From NCBI RefSeq assembly GCF_021283305.1, contig NZ_JAJSOK010000068.1, forward strand, positions 1-41,339: a DNA stretch of 41,339 nucleotides, given 5' to 3'. Under the pieces are notes generated by a model that had not been told where the DNA came from, did no database searches, and saw only the letters and a list, made by a program, of their open reading frames with translations. This document shows, one piece after another, positions 15,923 to 24,817 of this stretch. The stretch comes from Pseudonocardia kujensis (GTDB lineage Bacteria > Actinomycetota > Actinomycetes > Mycobacteriales > Pseudonocardiaceae). The position numbers were made by a program, and so were the translations under genes. The stretch's first letter is position 1. Every line of letters starts with the position of its first letter.

Positions 15923-18900
15923 CTACCGGGCCAGCTGATCCAGGAGCTGCGTGCGGCGGGTCCGGTAGCGCTCGAGCGAGGCGAGCTTGATGTCCTCGTA
16001 GCCTCGGACGACGTCGGGCAGGCCGGCGAGCTCGAGCACCGTGTCCCGGGTGGCCGGGGTCAGGGCCGCCATCGCGGTGGTCATGGAGTGGACGAAGTCG
16101 TCGATCAGCCGTCGCTCCCCGCGCCGCACCTCGTCGTAGCCGAAAGGGTCGAGCCGGGTCCCGCGCAGCGGGCGCATCGCGTACAAGGCGTGCAGCACCG
16201 GCTTGGCCCACCACGAGCGGAGCCGGATCTTGTTCTTCAGACCCATGGCTCGCAGGATCGGCGGATGGAGCAGGATCGAGTATCGGGCTCCTGCCCCGAA
16301 CTCGTCCGCGAGGCGCCGTTCCTGTTCCGGGTCGAGGTGCAGCCGGGCCACCTCGTACTCGTCCTTGTAGGCCATGACCTTGTAGAGGTGTCGGGCGTAG
16401 GCCTCGGTGATCGCGGTGCTGTCGCCGAGCGCACTGGCCTCGGCGCCGCGGACGGTCTCGACCTCGCGGGCGTACCGCTCTGCCCATGCCGTGTTCTGGT
16501 AGTCGACGAGCTCGTCCACCCGGCGGCGAACCAGGGCACCCAGGTCGGATCCCGCCGGAACCTGCACGATCGCGGCGATCCGTGCCGTCCGGTCGCTCGT
16601 GCCCCGTGCCGCGGCCGTGGCGCCCGCCCCGCCGGTGACCACGTGGCGGCGGCCGAGCCGGAACGCTGCGAGGTTGCGCTCGACCTGGACACCGTTCAGG
16701 TCCAGTGCCCACTCGATGTCCTCGGGCGAGAGCGGGAGGAGCCCTGACTGCACCGCTACGCCGAGCAGGAAGATGTTGTCGTACTGGTCCTCGTCCAGTC
16801 TGGCGGTACCGGTCGCCGTGTGCGCGTCGACGAAGACGTTCTCCGGGCGGGATCCGGCCCACTCGATCCGGTCGATCAGGTCGTCTGTCGCCGGGAAGAG
16901 GCTCGTCGTGTCGACGATCATCTGGCTGGTCGGGGTGACCGAGGTCGAGACGACGGCGTAGGTCCGGTCGGGCGCCATGACCGCGAGGTTGGTGTCGGTC
17001 GCCGCGACCAGGATGTCGCAGCCGAGATAGAGGTCGCAGCCGCCGGGCCCGATCTTGTTGGTCCCGACGATCTCCGCGGTGGACATGCGGACGTCGGACA
17101 CGACGGCACCGCCCTTCTGGGCCAGGCCCAGTTGGTCGAGTCCCTTGACCTGGAGCCCGGCGTGGGCGGCGGCCGCGGCGAGGACCTGCGCCACCGTCAC
17201 CACGCCGGTACCGCCGACGCCGGTGATGCGCATGGTGAAGTCGTCCGCGGTGACGAGCCGGACGGGGGTGGGCAGGTCATCGGCCTCCACCTGCGGGGGG
17301 AACGCCTTACCGGGCCGCTTCGCCGCCTTGCGCGGGAGTACCTCGACGAACGAGGGGCAGTCGCCCTTCAGACACGAGAAGTCCAGGTTGCACGAGGCTT
17401 GGTGGATCATGGTCTTGCGGCCGAACTCGGTGTCGGTGGGGCGCACCGACAGGCAACCCGACTGGTCGCCGCAGTCGCCGCAGCCCTCGCAGACCCGCTC
17501 GTTGATGACGATGCGCCGGTCCGGAGTCTCGACCAGGCCCCGCTTGCGCTTGCGCCGCAGCTCCGTGGCGCACTCCTGCTCGTGGATCAGCACGGTCACA
17601 CCGGCGACCCGGGCGAGCTCCTCTTGCACGGAGATCAGCTCGTCCCGATGCCGGATGGTCACCTTCGCGGGGAGCCTGCGCCCGAATGCCCGCCTGCTCC
17701 GCTTCGGTTCGTCGCTGGTGATCACGATCCGGGCCACGCCCTCGGCCAACAGCTCGGCCACCATCTCCGGCACCGCCATCTTCCCGACGGCCTGCTGGCC
17801 CCCGGTCATCGCGACAGCGTCGTTGTAGAGCACCTTGTAGGTGATGTTCGTGCCGCTCGCGACCGCCGCCCGGATGGCGAGCGAACCCGAGTGGTGGTAG
17901 GTGCCGTCGCCGAGGTTCTGGAAGAGGTGCTCGCGCGTGACGAACGGGCTCATGCCGATCCAGGTGGCGCCCTCGCCCCCCATCTGGCTGTGCCCGATCG
18001 AAGTGCCGACGCGGTCCTCGGGCATGTAAGCGACCAGGGCGTGACACCCGATGCCCGCCCCGAGCAGCGAGCCGTCGGGCACCTTGGTCGAGCTGTTGTG
18101 CGGGCAGCCGGAGCAGAAGGCGGGGCGACGCGGCAGGATCGGAAGTAGCGTCGGTACCCGGCGCGCGGACTGCTGCCGGTCGAGCCAGGCGCTGGCCGAG
18201 GCGGCGCCCAGACCTGCCCCGGCGTGGTCGCGGATTCGCGGCGCGAGCCGGGCCGCGATGTAGTCTGCCGGCAGGTCGCCGTCTGCCCGGAACAGCTCCC
18301 GGCCCTGCTCGTCCCGCTTCCCGACGACACGGGGGGCCCACGGCCGTCCGTACAGCAGGTCCTTCAGCGCGAGCTCGACGAACGCCTTCTTCTCCTCGAC
18401 CACGACGATCTCGCTCAGGCCCTCGCTGAAGCGGTCGACCACGCCGGGCTCAAGAGGATGGATCATGCCGAGCTTGAGCACGCGGACACCGCTCTGGCCG
18501 AGCGTCGCCGCAGTGATTCCCATGTCCGACAGAGCCTGTCGCACGTCGAGGTAGGTCGCCCCGGCGCAGACGACACCGATCTCGGCGGCGTCGTCGCCGA
18601 TGATCTGGTTGAGGTCGTTGGCGGCCGCGTAGCGTCGCGCCAGTTCCATGCGCTGCCGGACCTGAGTCGCCTCGAGCCTGCTCAGCGTCGGCTGCAGGAG
18701 GTTCCCGGTCGGCTCGTGGACGAATGGCACACCGTCGAAGGTCGTGTCCGGGACGACCGGCATGAGCCGCGTCGAGCTGAGCCGGACGGTGCCCGCCCCG
18801 TCGACCACGTTCGTCGCCAGCTTCATCGCCACCCACAGCCCACACGTCCGCGACATCGCGATGCCGTGCAGACCGAGATCGAGGATGTCCTGGGGGTCGG

Positions 18901-19450
18901 CCGGGGACAGGCAGGGCATGCCGAGCTCCGCGATGGCCGGCTCGGAGCTGCTGGGGACCGTCGAGGACTTCGCGGTCGAGTCGTCACCGACCAGGGCCAG
19001 GACGCCGCCACGGTGGTGGGTGCCGCCCAGGTTGCCGTGCCGGATCGCGTCGGTGGCTCGATCCAGACCCGGTGCCTTGCCGTACCAGATCCCGACCACG
19101 CCGTCGCCGATCCGATCCTCCGACGCGGATGCCAGCTGCGTTCCCTGGACGGCGTTCGCCGCCAGCTCCTCGTTCACACCGGGCTGGAAAACCACTCGGT
19201 GCGCGGCGAGCCGCTTCACCTGCCGCGAGAGCTGCAGGTCCAGCCCGGCCAGGGGTGAGCCCTCGTAGCCCGAGACGAAGATCCCGATGTCGAGATCGCG
19301 CCGCTGGTCCAGCCGCCGCTGGTCCAGCGGCAGCCGGACCAGCGCCTGGATGCCGGACAGATGGACCTCGCCGTCGAGCAGGTCGAAGCGGTCGTCCAAC
19401 GGGTTGCCGCCGGGGGCGGCGCCTGCGGGGCTCGCGGTGGAAGTCGTCAT
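15923..19450 (-). CDS. indolepyruvate/2-oxoacid:ferredoxin oxidoreductase, fused IorA-IorB type
   Basis: 1175 residues. Oxidatively decarboxylates aryl- or branched 2-oxoacids to acyl-CoA, passing electrons to ferredoxin. Domains in order: N-terminal oxidoreductase part with YEGSPLAGLDLQL; TPP-binding domain around residue 470 (GIGCHALVAYMPEDRVG and MGGEGATWIG); a [4Fe-4S] motif at about 650-660 (CEGCGDCGDQSGC); a second Cys group near 690 (CNLDFSCLKGDC); and the gamma/IorB domain with GVGGTGVVTVAQVL near 745. Length and order match the single-chain enzymes of aerobic bacteria. It is divergent from a PucR regulator with a 102-bp gap. The Val/Leu/Phe-type dehydrogenase at 21716-22816 could supply its 2-oxoacid (inference). 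Confidence 0.9.
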   Translation of the reverse strand: MTTSTASPAGAAPGGNPLDDRFDLLDGEVHLSGIQALVRLPLDQRRLDQRRDLDIGIFVSGYEGSPLAGLDLQLSRQVKRLAAHRVVFQPGVNEELAANAVQGTQLASASEDRIGDGVVGIWYGKAPGLDRATDAIRHGNLGGTHHRGGVLALVGDDSTAKSSTVPSSSEPAIAELGMPCLSPADPQDILDLGLHGIAMSRTCGLWVAMKLATNVVDGAGTVRLSSTRLMPVVPDTTFDGVPFVHEPTGNLLQPTLSRLEATQVRQRMELARRYAAANDLNQIIGDDAAEIGVVCAGATYLDVRQALSDMGITAATLGQSGVRVLKLGMIHPLEPGVVDRFSEGLSEIVVVEEKKAFVELALKDLLYGRPWAPRVVGKRDEQGRELFRADGDLPADYIAARLAPRIRDHAGAGLGAASASAWLDRQQSARRVPTLLPILPRRPAFCSGCPHNSSTKVPDGSLLGAGIGCHALVAYMPEDRVGTSIGHSQMGGEGATWIGMSPFVTREHLFQNLGDGTYHHSGSLAIRAAVASGTNITYKVLYNDAVAMTGGQQAVGKMAVPEMVAELLAEGVARIVITSDEPKRSRRAFGRRLPAKVTIRHRDELISVQEELARVAGVTVLIHEQECATELRRKRKRGLVETPDRRIVINERVCEGCGDCGDQSGCLSVRPTDTEFGRKTMIHQASCNLDFSCLKGDCPSFVEVLPRKAAKRPGKAFPPQVEADDLPTPVRLVTADDFTMRITGVGGTGVVTVAQVLAAAAAHAGLQVKGLDQLGLAQKGGAVVSDVRMSTAEIVGTNKIGPGGCDLYLGCDILVAATDTNLAVMAPDRTYAVVSTSVTPTSQMIVDTTSLFPATDDLIDRIEWAGSRPENVFVDAHTATGTARLDEDQYDNIFLLGVAVQSGLLPLSPEDIEWALDLNGVQVERNLAAFRLGRRHVVTGGAGATAAARGTSDRTARIAAIVQVPAGSDLGALVRRRVDELVDYQNTAWAERYAREVETVRGAEASALGDSTAITEAYARHLYKVMAYKDEYEVARLHLDPEQERRLADEFGAGARYSILLHPPILRAMGLKNKIRLRSWWAKPVLHALYAMRPLRGTRLDPFGYDEVRRGERRLIDDFVHSMTTAMAALTPATRDTVLELAGLPDVVRGYEDIKLASLERYRTRRTQLLDQLAR

Positions 19451-19552
19451 TGGGTCCTCGTGACGCAGGAGTCGGGGCTATCCCCATCGTGGCGCGGAGG
19501 GAGGCTAGCTTCCATAGGAGAAAACCAGGTATTTCGCAGAACGGAGCTGGAC

Positions 19553-20749
19553 ATGGTTCGTGATAATCACGACGACTGGGTGGCGGTGGAGCGGATCTGC
19601 CGGGGCATGGCGCTGGAGGTCTCGGCCATCGCGGGGACCGTCACCGAGTCCATCCGCCGCGCTCAACCCGTGTACTCCGCCGTCATCGAGGCCGAGCACC
19701 GCAGGGCCGTCGCGGTACAGATGGGCAACCGGCTGCAGGCACTGGCCGAGCAACGCGGGCTGAGTCCGTCCGAGCTGGAGGCGGCCACCGACCTCGCCGC
19801 CGAGCGGGCCGCCGAAGGCATCCCCATCGACGCGCTCATCGCGGCCTACCAGGCGGCGGACGCCGAAATCTGGCGGATCGTCGTCGAGCGCTCGACTCCC
19901 GCGACGGCCCCGCTGCTGCCTCGCATCGGCACCCTGATGTTCGACGCGATCCGCGAGACCACGACAGTGATGGCCCGTGCGCACAGCCGGGTCGCCCGGG
20001 CCATCGACGGTGACCGGATCACCCTGGCCCACCAGTTCCTGGACTGCGTCGAAGACCCCGAGCAGCGGTCTGTCGCCTCGGTCATCGCGTCCCGGCTCGG
20101 GCTCGATCCGGCCGGGTCGTTTCTGGGCCTCGTCTGGCTGCCCGATCTCGACGATCTCGAGCCCGCGACCGCGCGGACCGTCTCGGCACTGCCCGCGCAT
20201 CTCGCCGCGGACGTCGTGAGCCGCGCGGTGGCGGGCGGTGGGCTGGAGATGGTCACCCAGACGCAGCGGTTCCCCGAGCTGGTCGGGCAGTGCCTCGCCG
20301 CAGGGTCGCTCTCGGGGCGGTGGGGGGTCGGGGTCGCGCGGGCGGGCCTGACGGGTGCGAGCGCGAGCCTCGGCGACGCCCGCCTGGCGTTCGGCGCCAC
20401 GTCCGCGCGGCACCCGATCCGCACATTCGCCCGGGACTGGCACGAGGCCGTCGCGCTGGCCGAGCGGGCGCGGCTGGAGGTGCTCCTGGCCTCCGCCGTC
20501 GAGGTGGCCCAGAGCAACCCCCACCTGACCGAGACCGTGCTGGCCTTCGCGGCCGCCGACATGTCCGTCGCCGCGACCGCCCCCGCCGTGCAGGTGCACG
20601 CCAACAGCGTGACCTACCGACTGGAGCGGTGGGCGCGGCTGACGGGCTTGGATCCGCGGACCTTCGCCGGTCTGTCGCAGTCGGTCGTCGCGTGCCGGCT
20701 CGCCGGGTCGGACCACGAGCGGACCGGCGGGGAGCACCACGTCCGATAG
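19553..20749 (+). CDS. PucR-family transcriptional regulator
   Basis: 398 residues. The N-terminal half is a helical RsbRD/CdaR-like sensor region, and the C-terminal PucR HTH_30 domain reads VQVHANSVTYRLERWARLTG followed by LDPRTFAGLSQSVVACRL. ATG 19553 has GGAG six bases upstream; upstream in-frame sequence overlaps the divergent oxidoreductase and is not family-like. PucR proteins in actinobacteria typically regulate adjacent amino-acid, purine or aromatic catabolic genes. Here the divergent 2-oxoacid:ferredoxin oxidoreductase is the obvious target. Confidence 0.87.
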   Translation: MVRDNHDDWVAVERICRGMALEVSAIAGTVTESIRRAQPVYSAVIEAEHRRAVAVQMGNRLQALAEQRGLSPSELEAATDLAAERAAEGIPIDALIAAYQAADAEIWRIVVERSTPATAPLLPRIGTLMFDAIRETTTVMARAHSRVARAIDGDRITLAHQFLDCVEDPEQRSVASVIASRLGLDPAGSFLGLVWLPDLDDLEPATARTVSALPAHLAADVVSRAVAGGGLEMVTQTQRFPELVGQCLAAGSLSGRWGVGVARAGLTGASASLGDARLAFGATSARHPIRTFARDWHEAVALAERARLEVLLASAVEVAQSNPHLTETVLAFAAADMSVAATAPAVQVHANSVTYRLERWARLTGLDPRTFAGLSQSVVACRLAGSDHERTGGEHHVR

Positions 20750-20786
20750 CCCGGTTGCCCCTAGCGTCGTCGGTCGCGAACCGGGC
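20749..20786. terminator. inverted repeat between convergent genes
   Basis: GCCCGGTT at 20749-20756 pairs with AACCGGGC at 20779-20786 (8-bp arms, 22-nt loop). It lies just after the PucR stop and 31 bp before the end of the convergent SDR gene, where a bidirectional terminator is expected. There is no U-run and the loop is long, so it is a weak candidate. Confidence 0.35.
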
Positions 20787-20817
20787 GTCGTAGGACCGGC
20801 GGTGCCGGAGTACTCCG

Positions 20818-21612
20818 TCAGTAAAAGATCGGCCCCAGCTGGCCGCCGCCTGCGGCGACGCCGTCACCGTTGATCGACACGCTCAACGGTGAGGCCAGGA
20901 ACGTCACGACGTGCGCGATCTCGGCCGGGCGTACGAGGCGGCCGATGCTGACGTCGGCGGCGAAGGCTTTGGCCAACTCCGCCTCCGTCACTCCGCGCGC
21001 CTGCGCGCCGGAGCGGATCATGTCCTGCACCCCCTCGGTCTCGGTCAATCCGGGATGCACGACCGTCACGTTGATCCCCTTGGGGCCGAACTCGTCGGCC
21101 AGGTTCTTGGTCAGGGCGGACACCGACACGTTGCGGATCGAGCCGAAGACGGAGCCCGTCCGGCGGAAGTTGAGCCCACTGATGTTGATCACGCGCCCCC
21201 AGCCCCGCTCGACCATCTGGGGCGCCACCGCCCGCACGCACCGGAGGTAGCCCAGGACCTTGGTCTCCACCTCGGAGCGCAGCTCGTCGGCGTCAAGGTC
21301 CAGGACTCCCGTGGGCGGCCCCGCATGCGCCTTGGCCGCCCCGTTCACCAGGATGTCGATGCCACCGAACCGTTCGGTCACCTCGGCGACAGCGACCTCG
21401 ACATCGTGATCGCGGGTCGTATCCGCGACCACTCCGATGGCGTCATGGCCTGCAGTGCGCAGGCGGGACGCGGCGGCTTCGACGCCTGCGGCGCCGCCGG
21501 CGAGCAGCGCGACACGTGCTCCCTCGGTGCAGAGCTCGCTCGCGATCGCGAACCCCAGCCCCCGGCTGCCGCCGGTTACCAAGGCGCGCTTGCCTCGCAG
21601 CTTCAGATCCAC
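20818..21612 (-). CDS. SDR-family protein lacking the catalytic Tyr-Lys pair
   Basis: 264 residues with a clear Rossmann fold: TGGSRGLG (13-20) for NAD(P) binding, an Asn-containing NGAAKA segment in place of NAG, and a C-terminal VHPGLTETEG. The active-site Ser is present in VINISG (Ser145), but positions 157-162 read GSIRNV where YxxxK is expected, before the usual SALTKNLADEFG helix. The substitution lies inside well-conserved sequence, so it is not a frameshift. The protein may bind nucleotide without classical dehydrogenase activity, or use another acid/base. It follows the amino acid dehydrogenase by 103 bp on the same strand and converges on PucR. Function unknown. Confidence 0.85.
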   Translation of the reverse strand: MDLKLRGKRALVTGGSRGLGFAIASELCTEGARVALLAGGAAGVEAAASRLRTAGHDAIGVVADTTRDHDVEVAVAEVTERFGGIDILVNGAAKAHAGPPTGVLDLDADELRSEVETKVLGYLRCVRAVAPQMVERGWGRVINISGLNFRRTGSVFGSIRNVSVSALTKNLADEFGPKGINVTVVHPGLTETEGVQDMIRSGAQARGVTEAELAKAFAADVSIGRLVRPAEIAHVVTFLASPLSVSINGDGVAAGGGQLGPIFY

Positions 21613-21715
21613 TGATCTCGTCCTCTCTCGGTCGGGCGGCCTTCCGGCCCATTCCCGGGTGGGCTAGCGCCGCCGCTGCATACACACATGACGTCGGAAC
21701 CGGGCCGATGGCGCC

Positions 21716-22816
21716 TCAGGTGTTCTGAAGCGCTCGAGCCGCGGCGGCCGAGCGGATCCGCTGCAGCACGAGTTCGCGGGCTGCCGCGCCGGTCGTCATC
21801 CGATGTGCGGCCGCATGCGCGACAACTCGTTCCACGGTGTCGAAGATCCCTTCGACGCGTTGCCGGGTTTCGGCTGCGTCCTGGCCGGCGATTTCGGCGG
21901 CCGCCTGGATGAGCCCGCCGGCACTGGCCAGGAAGTCGGGCACCCAGAGCGCTCCACGGTAGGTGAGCCGCTGTTCCACATCCGGGGTGGAGAGCTGGTT
22001 GTTCGCGCCACCGCAGATCAGCCGAGCCGTGATGCGGTCGACGGCGTCGGCGTTGACCGTGCCGCCCAGAGCGCACGGCGCGTAGATGTCGAGTGCCGCG
22101 GAGGACACGTCGCGAACGAACCGGACGGTGGGCAACGCGGCACGGACTCGCTCGACGGCCCGCTCGTCGATGTCGCCTGCGATCACCGTCGCGCCGGCGT
22201 CGACCAGTAGTGCGGCAAGACGGGAGCCGACCTTGCCGAGTCCTTCGACCCCGACGGTCCGGCCGACCAGCGAGCTGGTGCCCCACTGAGCCTGCGCACC
22301 GGCGCGCATCGCCTGCAGAACGCCGAGAGCGGTGTTGGGGCCACTGTCTCCGGAGCCGCCTGCCGAGACGGTGCGGAATGCCACGTAGCCGGTCGTACGT
22401 CCGATGACGTCCATGTCATCGGAGTCGGTGCCCGCGTCGCCTGCCGTGATGTACCGGCCGCCGAGCTCATCGACGAATCGGCCGAAAGCCTCGAAGAGAC
22501 CAGGCGACTTGTCCCTATGCGGGTCCCCGATGATGACCGCTTTCCCGCCGCCGTGGTCGAGGCCCGTCCCGGCGGCCTTGAACGTCATCCCACGGGAAAG
22601 CCTCAGTACGTCGAGCAAGGCAGACGCCTCGTCGGCGTAGGGGTACATCCGGCAGCCGCCGACGGCGGGTCCGAGGGCGAGGGAGTGGATCGCGATGATG
22701 CACCGCAGGCCGCTGACGCGGTCGTGGCAGAACAGAACCCGCTCATGCGGAGAGTCCGCGAACTCGGGATTGTCGAACACACCGAATCGCCCCGGCATGG
22801 TGGTCGAAGTGATCAT
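21716..22816 (-). CDS. Leu/Val/Phe-type amino acid dehydrogenase
   Basis: 366 residues. NAD-dependent oxidative deamination of a branched or aromatic L-amino acid to its 2-oxoacid. The catalytic region carries ALGPAVGGCRMYPYADE, Lys80 in RGMTFKAAG and Lys92 in DHGGGKAVIIGDP, and the Rossmann domain carries VEGLGKVGSRLA and GGANNQLSTPDVEQ. The YPYADEA and DHGGGKAVIIGDP blocks are closer to Streptomyces valine dehydrogenase than to Rhodococcus phenylalanine dehydrogenase, but specificity is not certain. The ATG at 22814-22816 has AGGAG upstream; an internal ATG at residue 7 is an alternative. It probably feeds 2-oxoacids to the ferredoxin oxidoreductase. Confidence 0.88.
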   Translation of the reverse strand: MITSTTMPGRFGVFDNPEFADSPHERVLFCHDRVSGLRCIIAIHSLALGPAVGGCRMYPYADEASALLDVLRLSRGMTFKAAGTGLDHGGGKAVIIGDPHRDKSPGLFEAFGRFVDELGGRYITAGDAGTDSDDMDVIGRTTGYVAFRTVSAGGSGDSGPNTALGVLQAMRAGAQAQWGTSSLVGRTVGVEGLGKVGSRLAALLVDAGATVIAGDIDERAVERVRAALPTVRFVRDVSSAALDIYAPCALGGTVNADAVDRITARLICGGANNQLSTPDVEQRLTYRGALWVPDFLASAGGLIQAAAEIAGQDAAETRQRVEGIFDTVERVVAHAAAHRMTTGAAARELVLQRIRSAAAARALQNT

Positions 22817-23203
22817 GATGCTCCTGAAGGTGCTGCTCAGCAGGGGTCGCCCGTCGCAGCCAGGCCGGTGTCGGTGCCGTCGAGAACGTCCGGCAGCGGG
22901 GGCCCGACACGCTGACCACCGGTCCCGCCTGGACGTTCACCAGTGTCATCGAGGGTGGCCCCGCGGACCGGAGCAAGCACCGATTCGCCGCAGAAGACGC
23001 AGGAATCCAGCGCGCGAAGCGCGATCTTGTGTGGATGTGTGCGCGCCCGCGGCGCTCCTGCGACTGGTCACGCACCACCGTCAAATACCTCGAAAGTATG
23101 GATGACCGGTCGCGGCGGTATTGGACCGTGAGTCGGCTCACTCCTTACCTTTCCTCGCACGGCCATCGACGAAGTGGTCGGCAGCCGAGACGGGAGACGG
23201 CCT
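22817..23203. promoter_or_regulatory. divergent intergenic region before the ABC-transporter operon
   Basis: 387 bp between the amino acid dehydrogenase and the ABC ATPase. No convincing gene is seen in either strand. An imperfect dyad lies at 23080-23106: GTCA..ATAC, 7-nt centre, then GTAT..TGAC. The position would suit an operator for the long operon that starts at 23204. I could not assign -35/-10 boxes with confidence. Confidence 0.35.
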
Positions 23204-24817
23204 GTGGGGTTCGAACGATGTCCCGATCGGGCGGACGGCGGCGACGACCGGTGCGCGACACCGCGAACTGGTGCCGACGGTGATGGCGCTGCGCAGTCGG
23301 CAGAGGCCGTCCCGACCGTCCGCCTGGAGGGGATCACGGTCCGGTACGGCGGCATCACCGCTCTCGACGGGGTCGACTTCCAGGTCGCCCGCGGCGAGGT
23401 GCGCGCCCTGCTCGGTGAGAACGGCGCAGGCAAGAGCACTCTCGGCAAGGTCATCGCGGGGGCCGTCCGGCCAAATGCCGGATCGGCCACTGTGGATGGC
23501 CATCTGCTCGACTTCCGGCCCTCCTCGGCGATCCGTGCCGGGGTGCGCATCATCTCGCAGGAGATGTCGCTGTACCCGCCACTCAGTGTCGCGGAGAACC
23601 TCGTGACCGGAGGCTTCGGCCACCGTCGGAGGCTCGTGCGATGGCGACAGGCGCAGGCAACCGCGCAGGACCACCTTGACCAGCTCGGGCTGTCCATCGA
23701 CGCGCGGAGGAAAGTCGGAGAGCTGTCGGTCGCCGAGCAGCAGATGATCGAGATCGCCCGAGCGCTGTTCTCCGGCGGCAAGATCGTCGTGCTCGACGAG
23801 CCCACCTCCGCCCTCGGCGTCGCCGAGGCGGATCGCCTCTTCGCGTTCATCCGCCGGATGTCCCGCAAGGGCACGTCCTTCGTCCTCATCACCCACTTCC
23901 TCGACGACGTCATGGCTCACACGGACAGCGCGACCGTGCTGCGCAACGGCTCGGTCGCCGGCGAGCGCCGGACGGCGAAGGTGACCAAGAACGACCTCGT
24001 CCGTCTCATGGTCGGCGCGGACAACCGCATCGCGAGCGTGGTGTCCGGGGCCGAGTTCCGGCTGAAGCCGGTGCCGGAGTCTCGGCCGCGCCTGCGCATC
24101 GCCCGCGTCGCGGCCCCCTCGCGGATCGCGGACATGAGCCTCGAGGTTCACCCCGGTGAGGTCGTCGGCTTGTTCGGGGACATCGGGTCCGGGAGTGTCG
24201 AGCTCGCCGAGGCGGCGTTCGGAGTGCGCCAGGCGCACTCCGGATCGGTCGAGGTCGACGGGGTGGCGGTCCGGTCTCCGGAGCACTCCGTCCGGACGTT
24301 GGAGTCGGCCTACATTCCGCAGGACCGTCGGGAGGCACTCGCCTTCCCGCAGCACGCCGCGGCGAACGTGACGATCGCGCAGCTGCACCGGCTGCTCGGC
24401 CTCCGGCTCGCCCGGTCGAAGGAGTTCGCGATCACCAGCGAGCAGCTCGGCAGGCTGTCGGTCAAGAGCTGCAACCCACGCACCCTCCCCGGCACCCTCT
24501 CGGGGGGAAACCAGCAGAAGCTACTGTTCGCCCGCTGTCTCGTGCGACCGCCACGACTGATGATCCTCGTCGAACCGACGCGCGGCATGGACGTCGGCGC
24601 CAAGGACGACGTCGTCAGGCTCATCCGCTCCTCGGCGGCCGAGTACGGCACCGCGGTCCTCGTCGTGTCCGCCGAGCCGGAGAGCATCCTCGCTGTCGCC
24701 GACCGGGTCTACGTCGCCCAACAGGGCCGCATCCGGGCGCACCTGCACGACTGCCCGGCCAGCAGCTCGACGCTCATGACCGCAGCCCACCTCGGGGAAA
24801 CGGAGATCTCGGCGTGA
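23204..24817 (+). CDS. sugar-type (CUT2) ABC transporter ATP-binding protein
   Basis: 537 residues with two tandem ATPase domains, as in RbsA, MglA and XylG. Domain 1 is complete: Walker A GENGAGKS, signature LSVAEQQMIEIARAL and Walker B KIVVLDEPTSAL. Domain 2 is degenerate: its P-loop position reads GDIGSGSVELAEA, the signature LSGGNQQKLLFARCL is intact, but Walker B reads LMILVEPTRGMD, with Val where Asp is normal. The GTG at 23204 is chosen over an in-frame GTG at 23174 because GGGAGA lies seven bases upstream; the first 45 residues are still poorly conserved. It shares a GTGA overlap with the permease. It energises uptake of an unknown solute; the family includes ribose, xylose, galactose, polyol and AI-2 importers. 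Confidence 0.87.
   Translation: MGFERCPDRADGGDDRCATPRTGADGDGAAQSAEAVPTVRLEGITVRYGGITALDGVDFQVARGEVRALLGENGAGKSTLGKVIAGAVRPNAGSATVDGHLLDFRPSSAIRAGVRIISQEMSLYPPLSVAENLVTGGFGHRRRLVRWRQAQATAQDHLDQLGLSIDARRKVGELSVAEQQMIEIARALFSGGKIVVLDEPTSALGVAEADRLFAFIRRMSRKGTSFVLITHFLDDVMAHTDSATVLRNGSVAGERRTAKVTKNDLVRLMVGADNRIASVVSGAEFRLKPVPESRPRLRIARVAAPSRIADMSLEVHPGEVVGLFGDIGSGSVELAEAAFGVRQAHSGSVEVDGVAVRSPEHSVRTLESAYIPQDRREALAFPQHAAANVTIAQLHRLLGLRLARSKEFAITSEQLGRLSVKSCNPRTLPGTLSGGNQQKLLFARCLVRPPRLMILVEPTRGMDVGAKDDVVRLIRSSAAEYGTAVLVVSAEPESILAVADRVYVAQQGRIRAHLHDCPASSSTLMTAAHLGETEISA

Noticed and set aside
16820..18148. 442-residue plus-strand frame inside the ferredoxin oxidoreductase
   Set aside because: Complementary to a well-supported 1175-residue enzyme with Fe-S and TPP motifs; no plausible start signal.
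15923..19450. Assignment as pyruvate:ferredoxin oxidoreductase
   Set aside because: Length, domain order and Fe-S arrangement fit the fused indolepyruvate-type enzyme better than the pyruvate-specific one.
23080..23106. Strong operator for the ABC operon
   Set aside because: The dyad is imperfect (unequal spacing in the arms), so it is recorded only as part of the intergenic feature.
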